From IMG/VR virus record IMGVR_UViG_3300006737_000017, positions 62,001 through 126,000 of that record: DNA of 64,000 nt. One strand, given 5' to 3'. Numbering within the stretch: position 1 is the stretch's first letter; each line of letters begins with the position of its first letter. This stretch comes from a virus. The notes beneath the pieces were generated by a model. The model was not told the DNA's origin. It did no database searches and saw only the letters and a program-made list of their open reading frames with translations. Position numbers and translations under genes: made by a program. Below are positions 40,901 through 49,578 of the stretch, in pieces.

Positions 40901-42684
40901 CGCCAGCAGGAACTGTAGGTGGAACAACAGTTATAGAAGGTGGCAGAATTAAAACTGGAAAGGTTCAATCAACAAATTACGGAGCATCAGCTGGCTCTGA
41001 ATTAGACTTAGATAATGGAACAATTAAACTGGGAGGCTCATCTGCACCAGACTTTGCAGTAGATGAAACTGGAGCATTAACAGCTTCTGCTGGTACAATA
41101 GCTGGTTGGACAATAGCCTCAGACAAATTATCTAAAAACAACGCAGAGATAGATTCAGCTGGTTCATTAACTTTGGGTACAACTAATGATATTGTAAAAC
41201 TAGATTCACAAGATGGAACTTATAGACTATGGGCAGGTAACGCAACTGCCGGGTCAGCACCATTCAGTGTAACAAAAGCAGGAGTATTAGCAGCAACTGG
41301 TGCTAATATATCTGGAGATATAACAGTAACTGGTGGAGCATTAACAGCTTCTATAATGGACTTCCCTTCTGAAGAAAATTTAATTGGGTATTACCCTTTG
41401 CATAATTCTGTAACAACAGATAATGGTAATGATAGAGTATTAGATTATTCGGGTAACGATTACCATGGAGAAGATGATGCTGGAAGTATATCTGGAGGAA
41501 CAACATTTGTGGCAGGAACATCTGCAGGACCATTACCAGGAGCCGCTCAATTTGATGGATCAGATTCTAGAATAGATATAAATGCATTAAAAGCTGGTTT
41601 AACTTCTAACATGGATATATCTTTATCTTTTTGGATTAAGGAAACAAGCAATGCAGGTGATATAATACCATTTGGTTTTCATGATGGTGGAAATAATGAT
41701 TTAATTTGGGTTATGAATGATGGTTCAACGGATAATCTAACCGAACTAATTGTAAATCAAGTATCTCTTGGAACATTGGCATCTGGAGTTGAATTTACAA
41801 ACCAATGGCACCATATAGTACTAGTAATGGCAGACGGTTCTCAAGCTAAACTATATATTGATGGTGAATATGTAGGTGCTTATACTACTGCCAATGTAGA
41901 AACAGCCAATTTAGATTCAGGCCAGATAGATGAAATTCTATTAGGAGGAGAATTAGATTCAGCTGCTGGATCACCAACTAATGACCTTACAGGTTATATG
42001 TCTGAGTTCCGTGTATATAAGTCTGCATTGACAGCAGATAATGCAAGAGCGTTATTTAATTTACCGGCCGGACCTAACTCTGCTGGGACAACTATATCTG
42101 GTGATAAAATAACAACTGGAAAGATACACTCTAACAATTGGGCAGCATCAGCTGGTTCTCAATTAGATTTAGACAATGGAATAATTAGACTTGGTGGTTC
42201 TTCATCTCCATCATTCCAAGTAGACCAAGCAGGAGCACTAACAGCTTCTGCCGGTAAAGTTGCAGGCTGGACAATTGGTGCTTCATCGATAACTTCAACA
42301 ACTTCAGTTGATGGTGGTTCAACGATATTAAAATCAAATGGGCAAATAACTGCATCAAGCATGCTATTATCTGGGTCCGCAACAGCTACAAACTTTGCAA
42401 CTAAAGTAGTAACTGTAGATTCTGGAAATTTATCTTCTTATAGAAGAGCAAATGGCGATGGCTACAATTTAGTATTTGATGGATCTCAAGGTGGAGAAAG
42501 AATTATGCATATGATTTTAGATGTAGACCCAGGAAAAATTAAGGGGTTTGATTTAGTTAATTCTTCTGCATCAGTTGAATCTCAGATTGTAATAGATGTA
42601 ATTACAACTGTAACAGGTTTTGATAACGGTGTCGTCAATAGTTCGTTTACAGCAATGAACGCAGTAAGGGAAGCACAACCATAA
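37951..42684 (+). CDS. Giant tail-fibre protein with repeats and two LamG domains
   Basis: A 1577-residue fibre. The N-terminal 500 residues are built of repeated units reading ITASAGKIGGWII-S...L with SSAG...WMISSSAE-type turns, suggesting a repetitive beta-helical shaft. Two concanavalin/LamG-like domains follow: SISVWVKPENVAH... SIYINGVHQATETGH (about 825-945) and ISLSFWIKETSNAG... QAKLYIDGEYVGAYTT (about 1215-1320). Each is followed by another TIAGWTI/KVAGWTI shaft unit. The lectin domains are likely host-glycan receptors. It overlaps no neighbour and is followed by the S74-capped fibre. Confidence 0.72.
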   Translation: MANLRTLNYQGFKAASSSLGTSGWMFWSGSKTLTGSGGAPDTDYDGIGLEAVLHSESYFRYSASSAGSGLDIRTDTFFLGSSDAFLSGSGDGKIAISSSNFELSNTGNVTMQGSITATAGGTLGGWVIGTDILSASAGTFELDSDGPFHISSSGFQVDTAGAITASAGKIGGWIISDKTLSAPNDNIASEAGIFLEADAHPRIRINRTSSPSDNYINLFFSADSNWGIEGKEDGNRVFGLGNPNNTGNTIAGWAFDNAKLTSGPLMINSANAYISSSAGDGWLISSSADPADEAGFISSSLFKVRSSGQMTASAANIEGKITANEGEIAGWAIETGKLHSGPLELNSTNGYISSSAGSKWMISSSAETSDPTGFISSSQFKVSADGRMSASAGKIASWNINGDDLASIGEHIELKGDASPEIIVTGPSNQHKVRMYYTDDANYGIQANSGSATKVFQLGSTNQIAGWDFTNEKLQGGVMIIKKDGTIESDGFASNVPGTGFRLTAASGGFLEVENARIRGTLSTAVFEKEAVTAVGGQLYVANSTTLTGSVFPTTLQPSGYTSSEYPPNETTMSVVNVTGFANGEILSAKKMNSTGFATEYMKVISSSRYGDAENDLTGAIYVERGLGTSFAGTSGSLGDSGSSAQSYSGSQVIVSTGKLGTGYIRLNANPNDPYTPYIDIVERTGSDVYDVDLKARLGDLSGVTDSKFSDGVSGYGLYTQNGYFSGKIEVASLPALPTTTPSYHYDFNVGAGTIVYNTVGQDLNDISGSIVNANECWVSGSGNFITGGTSINFESGKSTRIEIEDREWYYPGGSTTPLHSASISVWVKPENVAHTQPQIVWEAGGGSNGDALYISGSHIWWTAWEGSSNNYDTLKVSASIESSVWTHVAASRYHGTASIYINGVHQATETGHPDIDSGGIVYSGFSGIGASHNDSAIITSSFRQTSGVVSGDGIYCYTGSIDELRVFGHYKLTDNEISALYQSPAGTVGGTTVIEGGRIKTGKVQSTNYGASAGSELDLDNGTIKLGGSSAPDFAVDETGALTASAGTIAGWTIASDKLSKNNAEIDSAGSLTLGTTNDIVKLDSQDGTYRLWAGNATAGSAPFSVTKAGVLAATGANISGDITVTGGALTASIMDFPSEENLIGYYPLHNSVTTDNGNDRVLDYSGNDYHGEDDAGSISGGTTFVAGTSAGPLPGAAQFDGSDSRIDINALKAGLTSNMDISLSFWIKETSNAGDIIPFGFHDGGNNDLIWVMNDGSTDNLTELIVNQVSLGTLASGVEFTNQWHHIVLVMADGSQAKLYIDGEYVGAYTTANVETANLDSGQIDEILLGGELDSAAGSPTNDLTGYMSEFRVYKSALTADNARALFNLPAGPNSAGTTISGDKITTGKIHSNNWAASAGSQLDLDNGIIRLGGSSSPSFQVDQAGALTASAGKVAGWTIGASSITSTTSVDGGSTILKSNGQITASSMLLSGSATATNFATKVVTVDSGNLSSYRRANGDGYNLVFDGSQGGERIMHMILDVDPGKIKGFDLVNSSASVESQIVIDVITTVTGFDNGVVNSSFTAMNAVREAQP

Positions 42685-42696
42685 TAGGAGAATAAA

Positions 42697-43836
42697 ATGG
42701 CAACAGTAACAATGACAAATGGGCATAGGTATAAATTTGCAGCTTCGGCTGGAGCACCTGTGTTAGTAGAATCTTCAGACAATGTAGGAGATGTAAATTA
42801 TTTCCACAACGCAGTTCACATGGAAGACATAGAGGCCGATCAAGGAAGTTTAGGGTTTCTTACGGTTAAAGGTGATAATGGTAATACAAGTTATGGACCT
42901 CAAATATTATGTTGGAATATTGGATCAGGTGATGCAGGAATAAGCTTTAGATGCGATAGCCAATACTGGACAATTGGACAAGACAATAGCGATGGAAATA
43001 GCTTTGGTATTTATGAATCATATGTTATGGGTAGTTTACGTGCAATAGGTATAGATACATCTAGAAATGTTACTATTGACAATGATTTATATGTAAACGA
43101 TTATGCTAGAATAGATGCATTAAGAGTAGGGACTACTTCTACTGACCCAGGAGATGGCAATTTATACGTTGAAAATGATATTACATTGAAAGCTGGAGGA
43201 GATATACTTTTCGAAGCTGGTAATGGTCAAATAAGTTGGACGCATGCTGGGTCTGGTGGTAATCATGATTATTTGAAAATGGCTCAAGGAAATGAAGATA
43301 GAGCTTATATAAAATTGTTTGATTATGGAAACGAACATTCGCAAAGAGCTTATTTCTTTTATGATACAGATACTAATTTTATAGGAATACAACAACACAG
43401 AGACGATTCGGGCACTAGCCATTGGCCAGTATTCTACGTTAATCAATATGGAACTGTATATGCTACAGGTACTTACAATCAAACTTCAGATGAAAGGTTA
43501 AAGGAAGAAGTAAAAACTATTGAAAGTTCATTGGATACAATAAAAAAGTTAAGAGGGGTAAGCTTTACTTGGAACGATAAATCCTCAACACCTGGTGTAA
43601 AATCTTTTGGTATGATAGCTCAAGAAACAGAAACTGTAATTCCAGAATTAGTTAATACTGAAACAAAATTGGCAACAAAAAATGACAGCCCTGATAATAC
43701 ACCAACTTCTAATATAGATAATGCAAAAAGTATATCTTATGCAAATCTAGCTGGTCATTTTGTAGAAGCAATTAAAGAACAACAAGTAATTATAGAAGAT
43801 TTGAAAGCTAGAATAATAGCATTAGAGGCTAAATAA
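42697..43836 (+). CDS. Tail fibre tip with S74 intramolecular chaperone
   Basis: A 379-residue fibre protein whose C-terminal 115 residues form a peptidase S74/endosialidase-type intramolecular chaperone: NQTSDERLKEEVKTIESSLDTIKKLRGVSFTWND, FGMIAQETETVIPELV, a YANLAGHFVEAIKEQQ helix, and a coiled-coil end. In this family the domain trimerises the fibre and then cuts itself off at the Ser of the TSDERLK motif (about residue 266). The N-terminal 250 residues are beta-rich (SFGIYESYVMGSLRAIGIDTSRNVTID). Strong ATAGGAG Shine-Dalgarno sequence. Confidence 0.85.
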   Translation: MATVTMTNGHRYKFAASAGAPVLVESSDNVGDVNYFHNAVHMEDIEADQGSLGFLTVKGDNGNTSYGPQILCWNIGSGDAGISFRCDSQYWTIGQDNSDGNSFGIYESYVMGSLRAIGIDTSRNVTIDNDLYVNDYARIDALRVGTTSTDPGDGNLYVENDITLKAGGDILFEAGNGQISWTHAGSGGNHDYLKMAQGNEDRAYIKLFDYGNEHSQRAYFFYDTDTNFIGIQQHRDDSGTSHWPVFYVNQYGTVYATGTYNQTSDERLKEEVKTIESSLDTIKKLRGVSFTWNDKSSTPGVKSFGMIAQETETVIPELVNTETKLATKNDSPDNTPTSNIDNAKSISYANLAGHFVEAIKEQQVIIEDLKARIIALEAK

Positions 43837-43994
43837 TGAAAGAGAATAAATCTAAAGGTTTGGGTGATACTATAGCAAAAATAACAAAAGCTACAGGTAT
43901 TCAAAAAATAGTTAAAAAAACTATTGGTAATGATTGTGGCTGCGACGAAAGACAGGAACTATTGAATAAGAAATTCCCTTATAAGAAAGGTTAG
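43836..43994 (+). CDS. Small Cys-containing conserved protein
   Basis: A 52-residue basic protein (GLGDTIAKITKATGIQKIVKKTIGNDCGCDERQELLNKKFPYKKG). The NDCGCDERxxxLNKxFPYK ending is a pattern I associate with small phage proteins from Bacteroidota and marine phages. The CGC pair could bind metal or form a disulphide. The start is coupled to the fibre stop (TAATG). Function unknown; perhaps a minor virion component. Confidence 0.6.
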   Translation: MKENKSKGLGDTIAKITKATGIQKIVKKTIGNDCGCDERQELLNKKFPYKKG

Positions 43995-43996
43995 AT

Positions 43997-44006
43997 GATA
44001 TTTATA
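43997..44006 (+). promoter_or_regulatory. Late-type box abutting a start codon
   Basis: GATATTTATA ends 1 nt before the ATG at 44008. As a -10 element it would start transcription at or inside the first codons, so it may serve the gene at 44282 or a leaderless message. Confidence 0.4.
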
Positions 44007-44007
44007 T

Positions 44008-44301
44008 ATGGCACAAAAAGTAAAATGGGAAGAAGCTAATTTTAAGTGGAATGATAACCCTCATCTATGGGATCTAGTACAGATAATAGAAGAGGTTACT
44101 ACCACTGGAGGAGCAATAGCTCCAGAATTAGTTAAAAAGTTAGATAAGAAGAAAAAAAAGAAACTAGTCCGTTTAATAATGCACAAAAACGGTACAAAAA
44201 TCTATGACGAAGAAAAAGAAGTTAAAAGCTTACATCTTAAAGTAAAAGACATAGAAATAATAGCCGAGGAGATAAAAAGACATGTACAAATTATACACTG
44301 A
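44008..44301 (+). CDS. Hypothetical protein
   Basis: A 97-residue basic, helical protein (KWEEANFKWNDNPHLWDLVQIIEEVTTTGG..., LVKKLDKKKKKKLVRLIMHKNGTKIYDEEKEVKS). From memory, similar proteins occur near fibre genes in marine T4-like phages. The gene ends inside the next gene (20-nt overlap). The start at 44008 lies 1 nt after a late-type box, so initiation might be leaderless. Function unknown; possibly fibre assembly. Confidence 0.58.
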   Translation: MAQKVKWEEANFKWNDNPHLWDLVQIIEEVTTTGGAIAPELVKKLDKKKKKKLVRLIMHKNGTKIYDEEKEVKSLHLKVKDIEIIAEEIKRHVQIIH

Positions 44302-44842
44302 TAAAATAGAAAACTTTGAAGCAAAAATTGAGTTACAAGGAGCTTCATTAAAAAAGTCTAAAGCTAGGTTGGTAATTGAAGCAGAAGATTTTAATATAAT
44401 GTTTAATGGTAAAATTTCTGAGTCTGGTAATGTTAGTGTACCCGTTAAAAGATTAAAGGGTTTAATAGATGAAAATAGCAAAGGATCTATTAAATTAGAA
44501 GTAATTGCTGAAGATACATTTTTTACACCTTGGGAATCTACTTTCAAAGTAGAAGCAAGTAAAAAAGTTACAGTAGAAGTTAAATCTCAATCTTCTCCTT
44601 CTTTAGTAGAAAATAACTCAAAAGTAGAAATATTATCACAACCAACGTTAACAGAAAAAGAACATGTAATTAATTTGTTAAAAATGTTAATAAAAGAAAA
44701 TATAAACATTAAGAATCTTTCTATAAAGAAAACTGAGGTTAATACTATAGTAGCTGAATATATCCAAGCTAATCCTATAAATGATAATCAAAAAACGCCA
44801 ATTATAGAGAAAGTAGTAAAGATATTAGAAAAACGTAAATAG
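44282..44842 (+). CDS. Hypothetical protein of the fibre cluster
   Basis: A 186-residue protein. The first 95 residues form a beta sandwich-like domain (FEAKIELQGASLKKSKARLVIEAEDFNIMFNGKIS... GSIKLEVIAEDTFFTPWESTFKV), then a linker, then a helical C terminus (EKEHVINLLKMLIKENINIKNL...). The layout suits a scaffold or assembly helper for the following giant fibre. A weak Shine-Dalgarno sequence (GAGGAGATAAAAAGACATG) lies in the overlapping gene. No family recognised. Confidence 0.58.
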   Translation: MYKLYTDKIENFEAKIELQGASLKKSKARLVIEAEDFNIMFNGKISESGNVSVPVKRLKGLIDENSKGSIKLEVIAEDTFFTPWESTFKVEASKKVTVEVKSQSSPSLVENNSKVEILSQPTLTEKEHVINLLKMLIKENINIKNLSIKKTEVNTIVAEYIQANPINDNQKTPIIEKVVKILEKRK

Positions 44843-44851
44843 AGGTTATAA

Positions 44852-47800
44852 ATGGCTGGATCAGACGACTTTACAGGCCAAAATATTCAAGACACTTATC
44901 AAAGGGTTTTGCAATTATCATCGAGCGGAGCAGTTGCAGATGGTACAGGATCTTTAGTGCCACTGTTAAGAGTAACATCTTCATATGCTGTTTCATCTTC
45001 AGTCGAGATATTAAAGGAGCTATCTTCTTCATATGCAGAAACCGCAAGTTTTGCAAATAGCTTTGAAGTTACAGGACCACTTACAGCAAGCAATATAAGC
45101 GCAAGTGGTAGAGTAACTACATCAGATATTACATTGTTTAATACTAATGCTGGAAACCAAGAGATAGCTTGGTTCGGTGGAACAAATCAAGACGTTGAAA
45201 AAATCTATTGGGATGGTAACAATATAAATATTACTATACAAGACGAGGATATATTGCAAACTCATGTAGGAGGTGTAAACGTTAAAGGTACTTTAAGCGC
45301 AAGTACTGCAGTAAATACCGAAAAGATTATAACTACAAATAGTAATAATAACATAGAAATAAACCCAGCTGGTACAGGTGAAATAGATTTAGTAACTGGT
45401 AAAGTAAACATAAAAACTTCTGGGCCATTAGTACTACCTAAATTAAATTTATACAATAATGCTGGAACGTATTCTCAATCTATAAGTTGGACTCCCAGTT
45501 CAAACAAGCTTATTTCCATCCCAGACGAAGCTGGATCATTTGTAATAGAATCTCCTGGTAATGTAATATCAACAACTGCAATAAGCGCATCTGGTATTGT
45601 TTCTTCAAGTGGACTAAGATTACCAAACGGAGGAGCAATAACTTGGGGAGGTGTTGGTTACGCTTTATCAGTAACAAATAATAATCTGCAATTAGGATCA
45701 GGAGCTAACGTTGATGTAGAAGGTTATTTATCTGTCGGGGGAGCTATTACTTCATCAGCAGTATCATCTAGCGGTTTAATTGAAGCTAATAATATATTAT
45801 CTTCTGGCAGACTTTATTTTGGAGAATTTGGCGGATCTAACAAATTTTTTGGTATATCTGGAACTGGGTTAGCCCTTGAAAATACCTCATACCTTAAAAC
45901 GCCTTCTATAACTGCTTCCGGTGATATATCTACAAGTGCAGATCTTAAAGGTGGTAATTTATATTTAGGTCATAGTTCAAGAACCATAGCTAACACTGGT
46001 CACAGTAGTATAGGTAATCTTAATGTAAATGCTTCAAGAATTTTATATTTGCAACATGCGGAAGGATACAATTGTGCTATCGGAGGATATGAAGCACAAG
46101 AAACATTAATAGTTGAAGGTCAAAATGCTCAACAATCAGTTACGATTACAGCTAATAAAGGTCTTACAGTAAATGGAGCAATTACTTCATCTGGTAATAT
46201 AAGTTCAAGTGGTAATATCATAACGGAAAATGCACAAATCGCAACAAATTTATCAGTTGGCGGTTTTATTACTTCAAATATTGATAACACATTTGGAAAT
46301 ATATTTTCTGTAGCTACAACAAACCTAACAGCTTCAAGTAATATAAGTGCAAGTGGTAATGTATATGCTCATTCGGCATTTCTTCCGAATGGTGCTTCAA
46401 TTCAATTTGCTGATGAAACAGCTAATGAAGTAAGATTAAGAGGAGTTCAAGGAGCATTAGCAATAATGAGTGGTTCTAATACGGGTATAAGTATTAATCC
46501 AGGTGTAGGCCACATAACAGCATCAGGACATATAAGTTCAAGTGCAAATATTTATGGACAAGGGTATTATCTAAACGATGTTTCAATTTTAACTGAAAAT
46601 TCAAATATAGTTTATATAGGAGATACTGCAGCAGGTTCAGATTTTGATAGAGTAGAAGTATTACACCCATTAAGAACTCATCATCCAATAACAGCTTCAG
46701 CAGTTATTAGTCAAAGCGATATCGGCCATGCTACAAATATATTAGGTGGTGATTTACTTGTTTATGGTAAAATAAAATCTGTTGGTTCAGAACTTACGAT
46801 TATGTCTGGGTCGATAACAGCTTCTGCAAATATATCAACCTCTGCAGCTGTACAAGCTTTAACAGGTTCATTCGGTACTAATACTACAACTATAACAGAT
46901 AGAATAGAAACTACAGGCTTTATTAGTACAACAACTGGACTTCAAGCTCCGGGACTTACTGCATCTCATAAATTATTACAACTGGGATCAGCGGTAGATA
47001 CAAGACAAGAATTAGTAGTTTATGGAAAGATAGAACAAAAAGGATCAGGCCTAACTATTATGTCTGGTTCTATAACGGCTTCATCAGATATTTCAATGTC
47101 TGGAGACAGTAGTATTATAACTAGGACAGGATCTTTCAATCATATTATTACAGACGGAAATACTATTGAATTTAGAAATGCAGGGACTGGAGCAAAAGAA
47201 GGTTCGTTAAAGTTTGATTCAACAAATGGTTTACAAGTAAAAGATGAAAATGATGCAGAAGGTAAATTAAAAAGTAAATTTATAACTGCAACTGAAACTT
47301 TAATTTCTACGGGTAATGCAGAGTTTACAGGACCACTAACTGCATCAGGTGATATTAGTGCAAGTGGTACAATTAGAACTAGTGGAAACATCTTATCTAG
47401 TGGAGCAATAACAGCAAATTCAATAGCAGCACCAGGGTTCACAGCATCCCATAGATTATTACAATTAGGCTCAGAAGTTGATACAAAACAGGAATTAATA
47501 GTTTACGGAAAGATACAACAAAAAGGTTCTGGTTTAACGATTATGTCTGGGTCGATAACCGCTTCTGCTGACATTTCAATGTCTGGACCTGGTAGACAGA
47601 TTATTACAGAAACAGGATCTTTCAACCATATAATCACAGATGGTGATACTATTGAATTTAGAAATAAAGGAACTGGTGCTAAAATGGGATCGTTAAAATT
47701 TGATACAAGTAACGGTTTACAAGTTAAAGCAGCAGACGATTCTTCTGGTAAAACAAAAATAGGAGTTTTAGATGTAGATGATCAGTTCGTAGTTTCCGGA

Positions 47801-49558
47801 GATCAGGCAAGATTCGATGCACCAGTCACAGCTTCTATAATAAGTTGTAGTACAGAAGCAACAATGGGTGCTATGTCTGTAAGAGGAGCACTTGAAAGTT
47901 TTAATACTATAGAATCTTCAAAATTTATTACATCTCAACAAGGTCTAAGAGCACCGGGCTTTACTGCATCAGCAAAATTATTGCAATTAGGAGCAGCAGA
48001 TAATGAAAGACAAGAATTAATTGTTTTTGGTAAATTGCAAATAAAAGGATCTGATATTACTATGATGTCCGGTTCTATTACGGCATCTTCTGATATAAGT
48101 ACAAGCGCTGGTGTAGTAGCTTTATCTGGTTCATTCGGAACTGGAACAACTACAATCACCGATAGAATACAAACATCTGGTGATATACAATCCTCTGGGG
48201 AAATTACTGGAACTGTTGTAAATGGTACAAAGGGTGTATTCTCTGATGACATGGTTGTTGCAAATAGAATACAAACGAACCTAGAATTCAGAGCTCCAGG
48301 CTTTACTGCATCAAATAAATTATTACAACTGGGAGCACCAGACAATGAAAGACAAGAATTAATCATTCATGGTATAATTAGACAAAAGGGTTCTGAACTT
48401 ACAATAATGTCAGGATCTATTACAGCTTCTGGTGATATAAGCTCAAGTGCAACAATTGCAGGATTAACAGGTTCGTTCGGAACTGGTACTACAACGATAA
48501 CAGATTACATACATACAACCGGAACTGTATCTGGTAGTGGTATTCTAACTTCTGGAAATGTAACAGCATTAGGAGGCATTGCAACCGATGGAGAAGTAGA
48601 AGCAGTTACAGTGTCAGCTGGTTCTGGAGGAGTTAGTTCAAAGGGTACAATTACTACTCAAGGTCTAATAAACGCAGGTACTGGTTTAAGAGCTCCCGGC
48701 TTTACAGCTTCACATAAACTATTACAAATAGGTTCAGCGGTAGATACAAAACAAGAATTAATTGTTCACGGAAAATTACAAGTAAGAGGTTCAGACTTTA
48801 CAATTATGTCTGGGTCAATAACAGCTTCAGGTGATATTTCTGCATCGGGTAACGTAATGGCTGGTGGAGGAGGAACAGGATCCTTTGATCATATAATAAC
48901 TTCACAAAATACTATTGAATTTAGAAACCCTGGAACTAAATCACCAGTTGGGTTTGTAAGCTTTGATGCAACAAATGGTATGCAACCAATGGATGCTTCA
49001 AGAGCAAATCTTCCAAGATTAGCAGATAAATTTGCAACAGCAAGAACAATAGATGGTGTAAGCTTTGACGGATCTGCAAATATAACTACTAATCAGTATA
49101 TGGGTACAACCCAATTTCAAAAGGTTTTAATGAATGAATTCAATTATCAAACTAACGATTATGTAAGTTTATTAATTGGACCTAAATTCATATATCTAAC
49201 AAATCTTAATGAAGAAAAAGCAACTACTATTTATGCTACTGTTCAAATACCAATTGGAAGAACCTTAACAGCAGTAGCTCCTTTTGGTTCAACTGCTCCA
49301 GCTAACTCTGTTGCTAAAAATTATGTAACCTTAAGAGGGATTAATATTGATGGAACTTATAACTCAGACCCAATAACGTTTATTAGAAAATTGAAAACCG
49401 TTGTTCCTGAGCTTACTTTGCTAGGCATGGAATATCCAGTAGATGCAACAACGGCTAAAAAACCAAAGCATGAATCCACTAGAAATAATTATTTGATGAT
49501 AGGAGTAGTATTACAACCAGGAGCTAACTTTAGAGGATTGGTACTAACTTACTCTTAA
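44852..49558 (+). CDS. Giant repetitive tail-fibre protein
   Basis: A 1568-residue fibre. It is dominated by SGSITASGDISASG-type strands and by about six copies of a roughly 45-residue unit (PGFTASHKLLQLG..., QELIVYGKIQQKG, LTIMSGSITAS) between residues 630 and 1330. Some copies are followed by TGSFNHIITDGNTIEFRN. This suggests a long triple beta-helix shaft. The C-terminal 190 residues are unique (NYQTNDYVSLLIGPKFIYLTNLNEEKATTIY...) and probably form the receptor-binding head. The first 60 residues would attach it to the tail. No sequence-based family name is certain. Confidence 0.72.
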   Translation: MAGSDDFTGQNIQDTYQRVLQLSSSGAVADGTGSLVPLLRVTSSYAVSSSVEILKELSSSYAETASFANSFEVTGPLTASNISASGRVTTSDITLFNTNAGNQEIAWFGGTNQDVEKIYWDGNNINITIQDEDILQTHVGGVNVKGTLSASTAVNTEKIITTNSNNNIEINPAGTGEIDLVTGKVNIKTSGPLVLPKLNLYNNAGTYSQSISWTPSSNKLISIPDEAGSFVIESPGNVISTTAISASGIVSSSGLRLPNGGAITWGGVGYALSVTNNNLQLGSGANVDVEGYLSVGGAITSSAVSSSGLIEANNILSSGRLYFGEFGGSNKFFGISGTGLALENTSYLKTPSITASGDISTSADLKGGNLYLGHSSRTIANTGHSSIGNLNVNASRILYLQHAEGYNCAIGGYEAQETLIVEGQNAQQSVTITANKGLTVNGAITSSGNISSSGNIITENAQIATNLSVGGFITSNIDNTFGNIFSVATTNLTASSNISASGNVYAHSAFLPNGASIQFADETANEVRLRGVQGALAIMSGSNTGISINPGVGHITASGHISSSANIYGQGYYLNDVSILTENSNIVYIGDTAAGSDFDRVEVLHPLRTHHPITASAVISQSDIGHATNILGGDLLVYGKIKSVGSELTIMSGSITASANISTSAAVQALTGSFGTNTTTITDRIETTGFISTTTGLQAPGLTASHKLLQLGSAVDTRQELVVYGKIEQKGSGLTIMSGSITASSDISMSGDSSIITRTGSFNHIITDGNTIEFRNAGTGAKEGSLKFDSTNGLQVKDENDAEGKLKSKFITATETLISTGNAEFTGPLTASGDISASGTIRTSGNILSSGAITANSIAAPGFTASHRLLQLGSEVDTKQELIVYGKIQQKGSGLTIMSGSITASADISMSGPGRQIITETGSFNHIITDGDTIEFRNKGTGAKMGSLKFDTSNGLQVKAADDSSGKTKIGVLDVDDQFVVSGDQARFDAPVTASIISCSTEATMGAMSVRGALESFNTIESSKFITSQQGLRAPGFTASAKLLQLGAADNERQELIVFGKLQIKGSDITMMSGSITASSDISTSAGVVALSGSFGTGTTTITDRIQTSGDIQSSGEITGTVVNGTKGVFSDDMVVANRIQTNLEFRAPGFTASNKLLQLGAPDNERQELIIHGIIRQKGSELTIMSGSITASGDISSSATIAGLTGSFGTGTTTITDYIHTTGTVSGSGILTSGNVTALGGIATDGEVEAVTVSAGSGGVSSKGTITTQGLINAGTGLRAPGFTASHKLLQIGSAVDTKQELIVHGKLQVRGSDFTIMSGSITASGDISASGNVMAGGGGTGSFDHIITSQNTIEFRNPGTKSPVGFVSFDATNGMQPMDASRANLPRLADKFATARTIDGVSFDGSANITTNQYMGTTQFQKVLMNEFNYQTNDYVSLLIGPKFIYLTNLNEEKATTIYATVQIPIGRTLTAVAPFGSTAPANSVAKNYVTLRGINIDGTYNSDPITFIRKLKTVVPELTLLGMEYPVDATTAKKPKHESTRNNYLMIGVVLQPGANFRGLVLTYS
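46735..48850 (+). repeat. Coding tandem repeats in the fibre shaft
   Basis: Six diverged copies of a unit encoding KLLQLG..QELIVYGKI..KGS.LTIMSGSITAS begin near 46735 (partial), 46945, 47430, 47940, 48290 and 48690, separated by variable segments. Copies differ by many silent changes, so the duplications are old. Unequal recombination here could change shaft length. Confidence 0.7.
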
Positions 49559-49564
49559 TAGACT

Positions 49565-49574
49565 GATATTTATA
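49565..49574 (+). promoter_or_regulatory. Late-type promoter box
   Basis: GATATTTATA directly after the fibre stop, 4 nt before the kinase start codon at 49579. It probably drives the head-gene cluster; the first message may be leaderless for the kinase. Confidence 0.5.
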
Positions 49575-49578
49575 CTAT

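Noticed and set aside
46735-48850. Regularly spaced repeats that could suggest a CRISPR array.
   Set aside because: The repeats are long, diverged and in frame inside a fibre gene, with no short identical repeats and no cas genes.
37951-49558. Diversity-generating retroelement acting on fibre genes.
   Set aside because: No reverse transcriptase or template/variable repeat pair is visible in the window.
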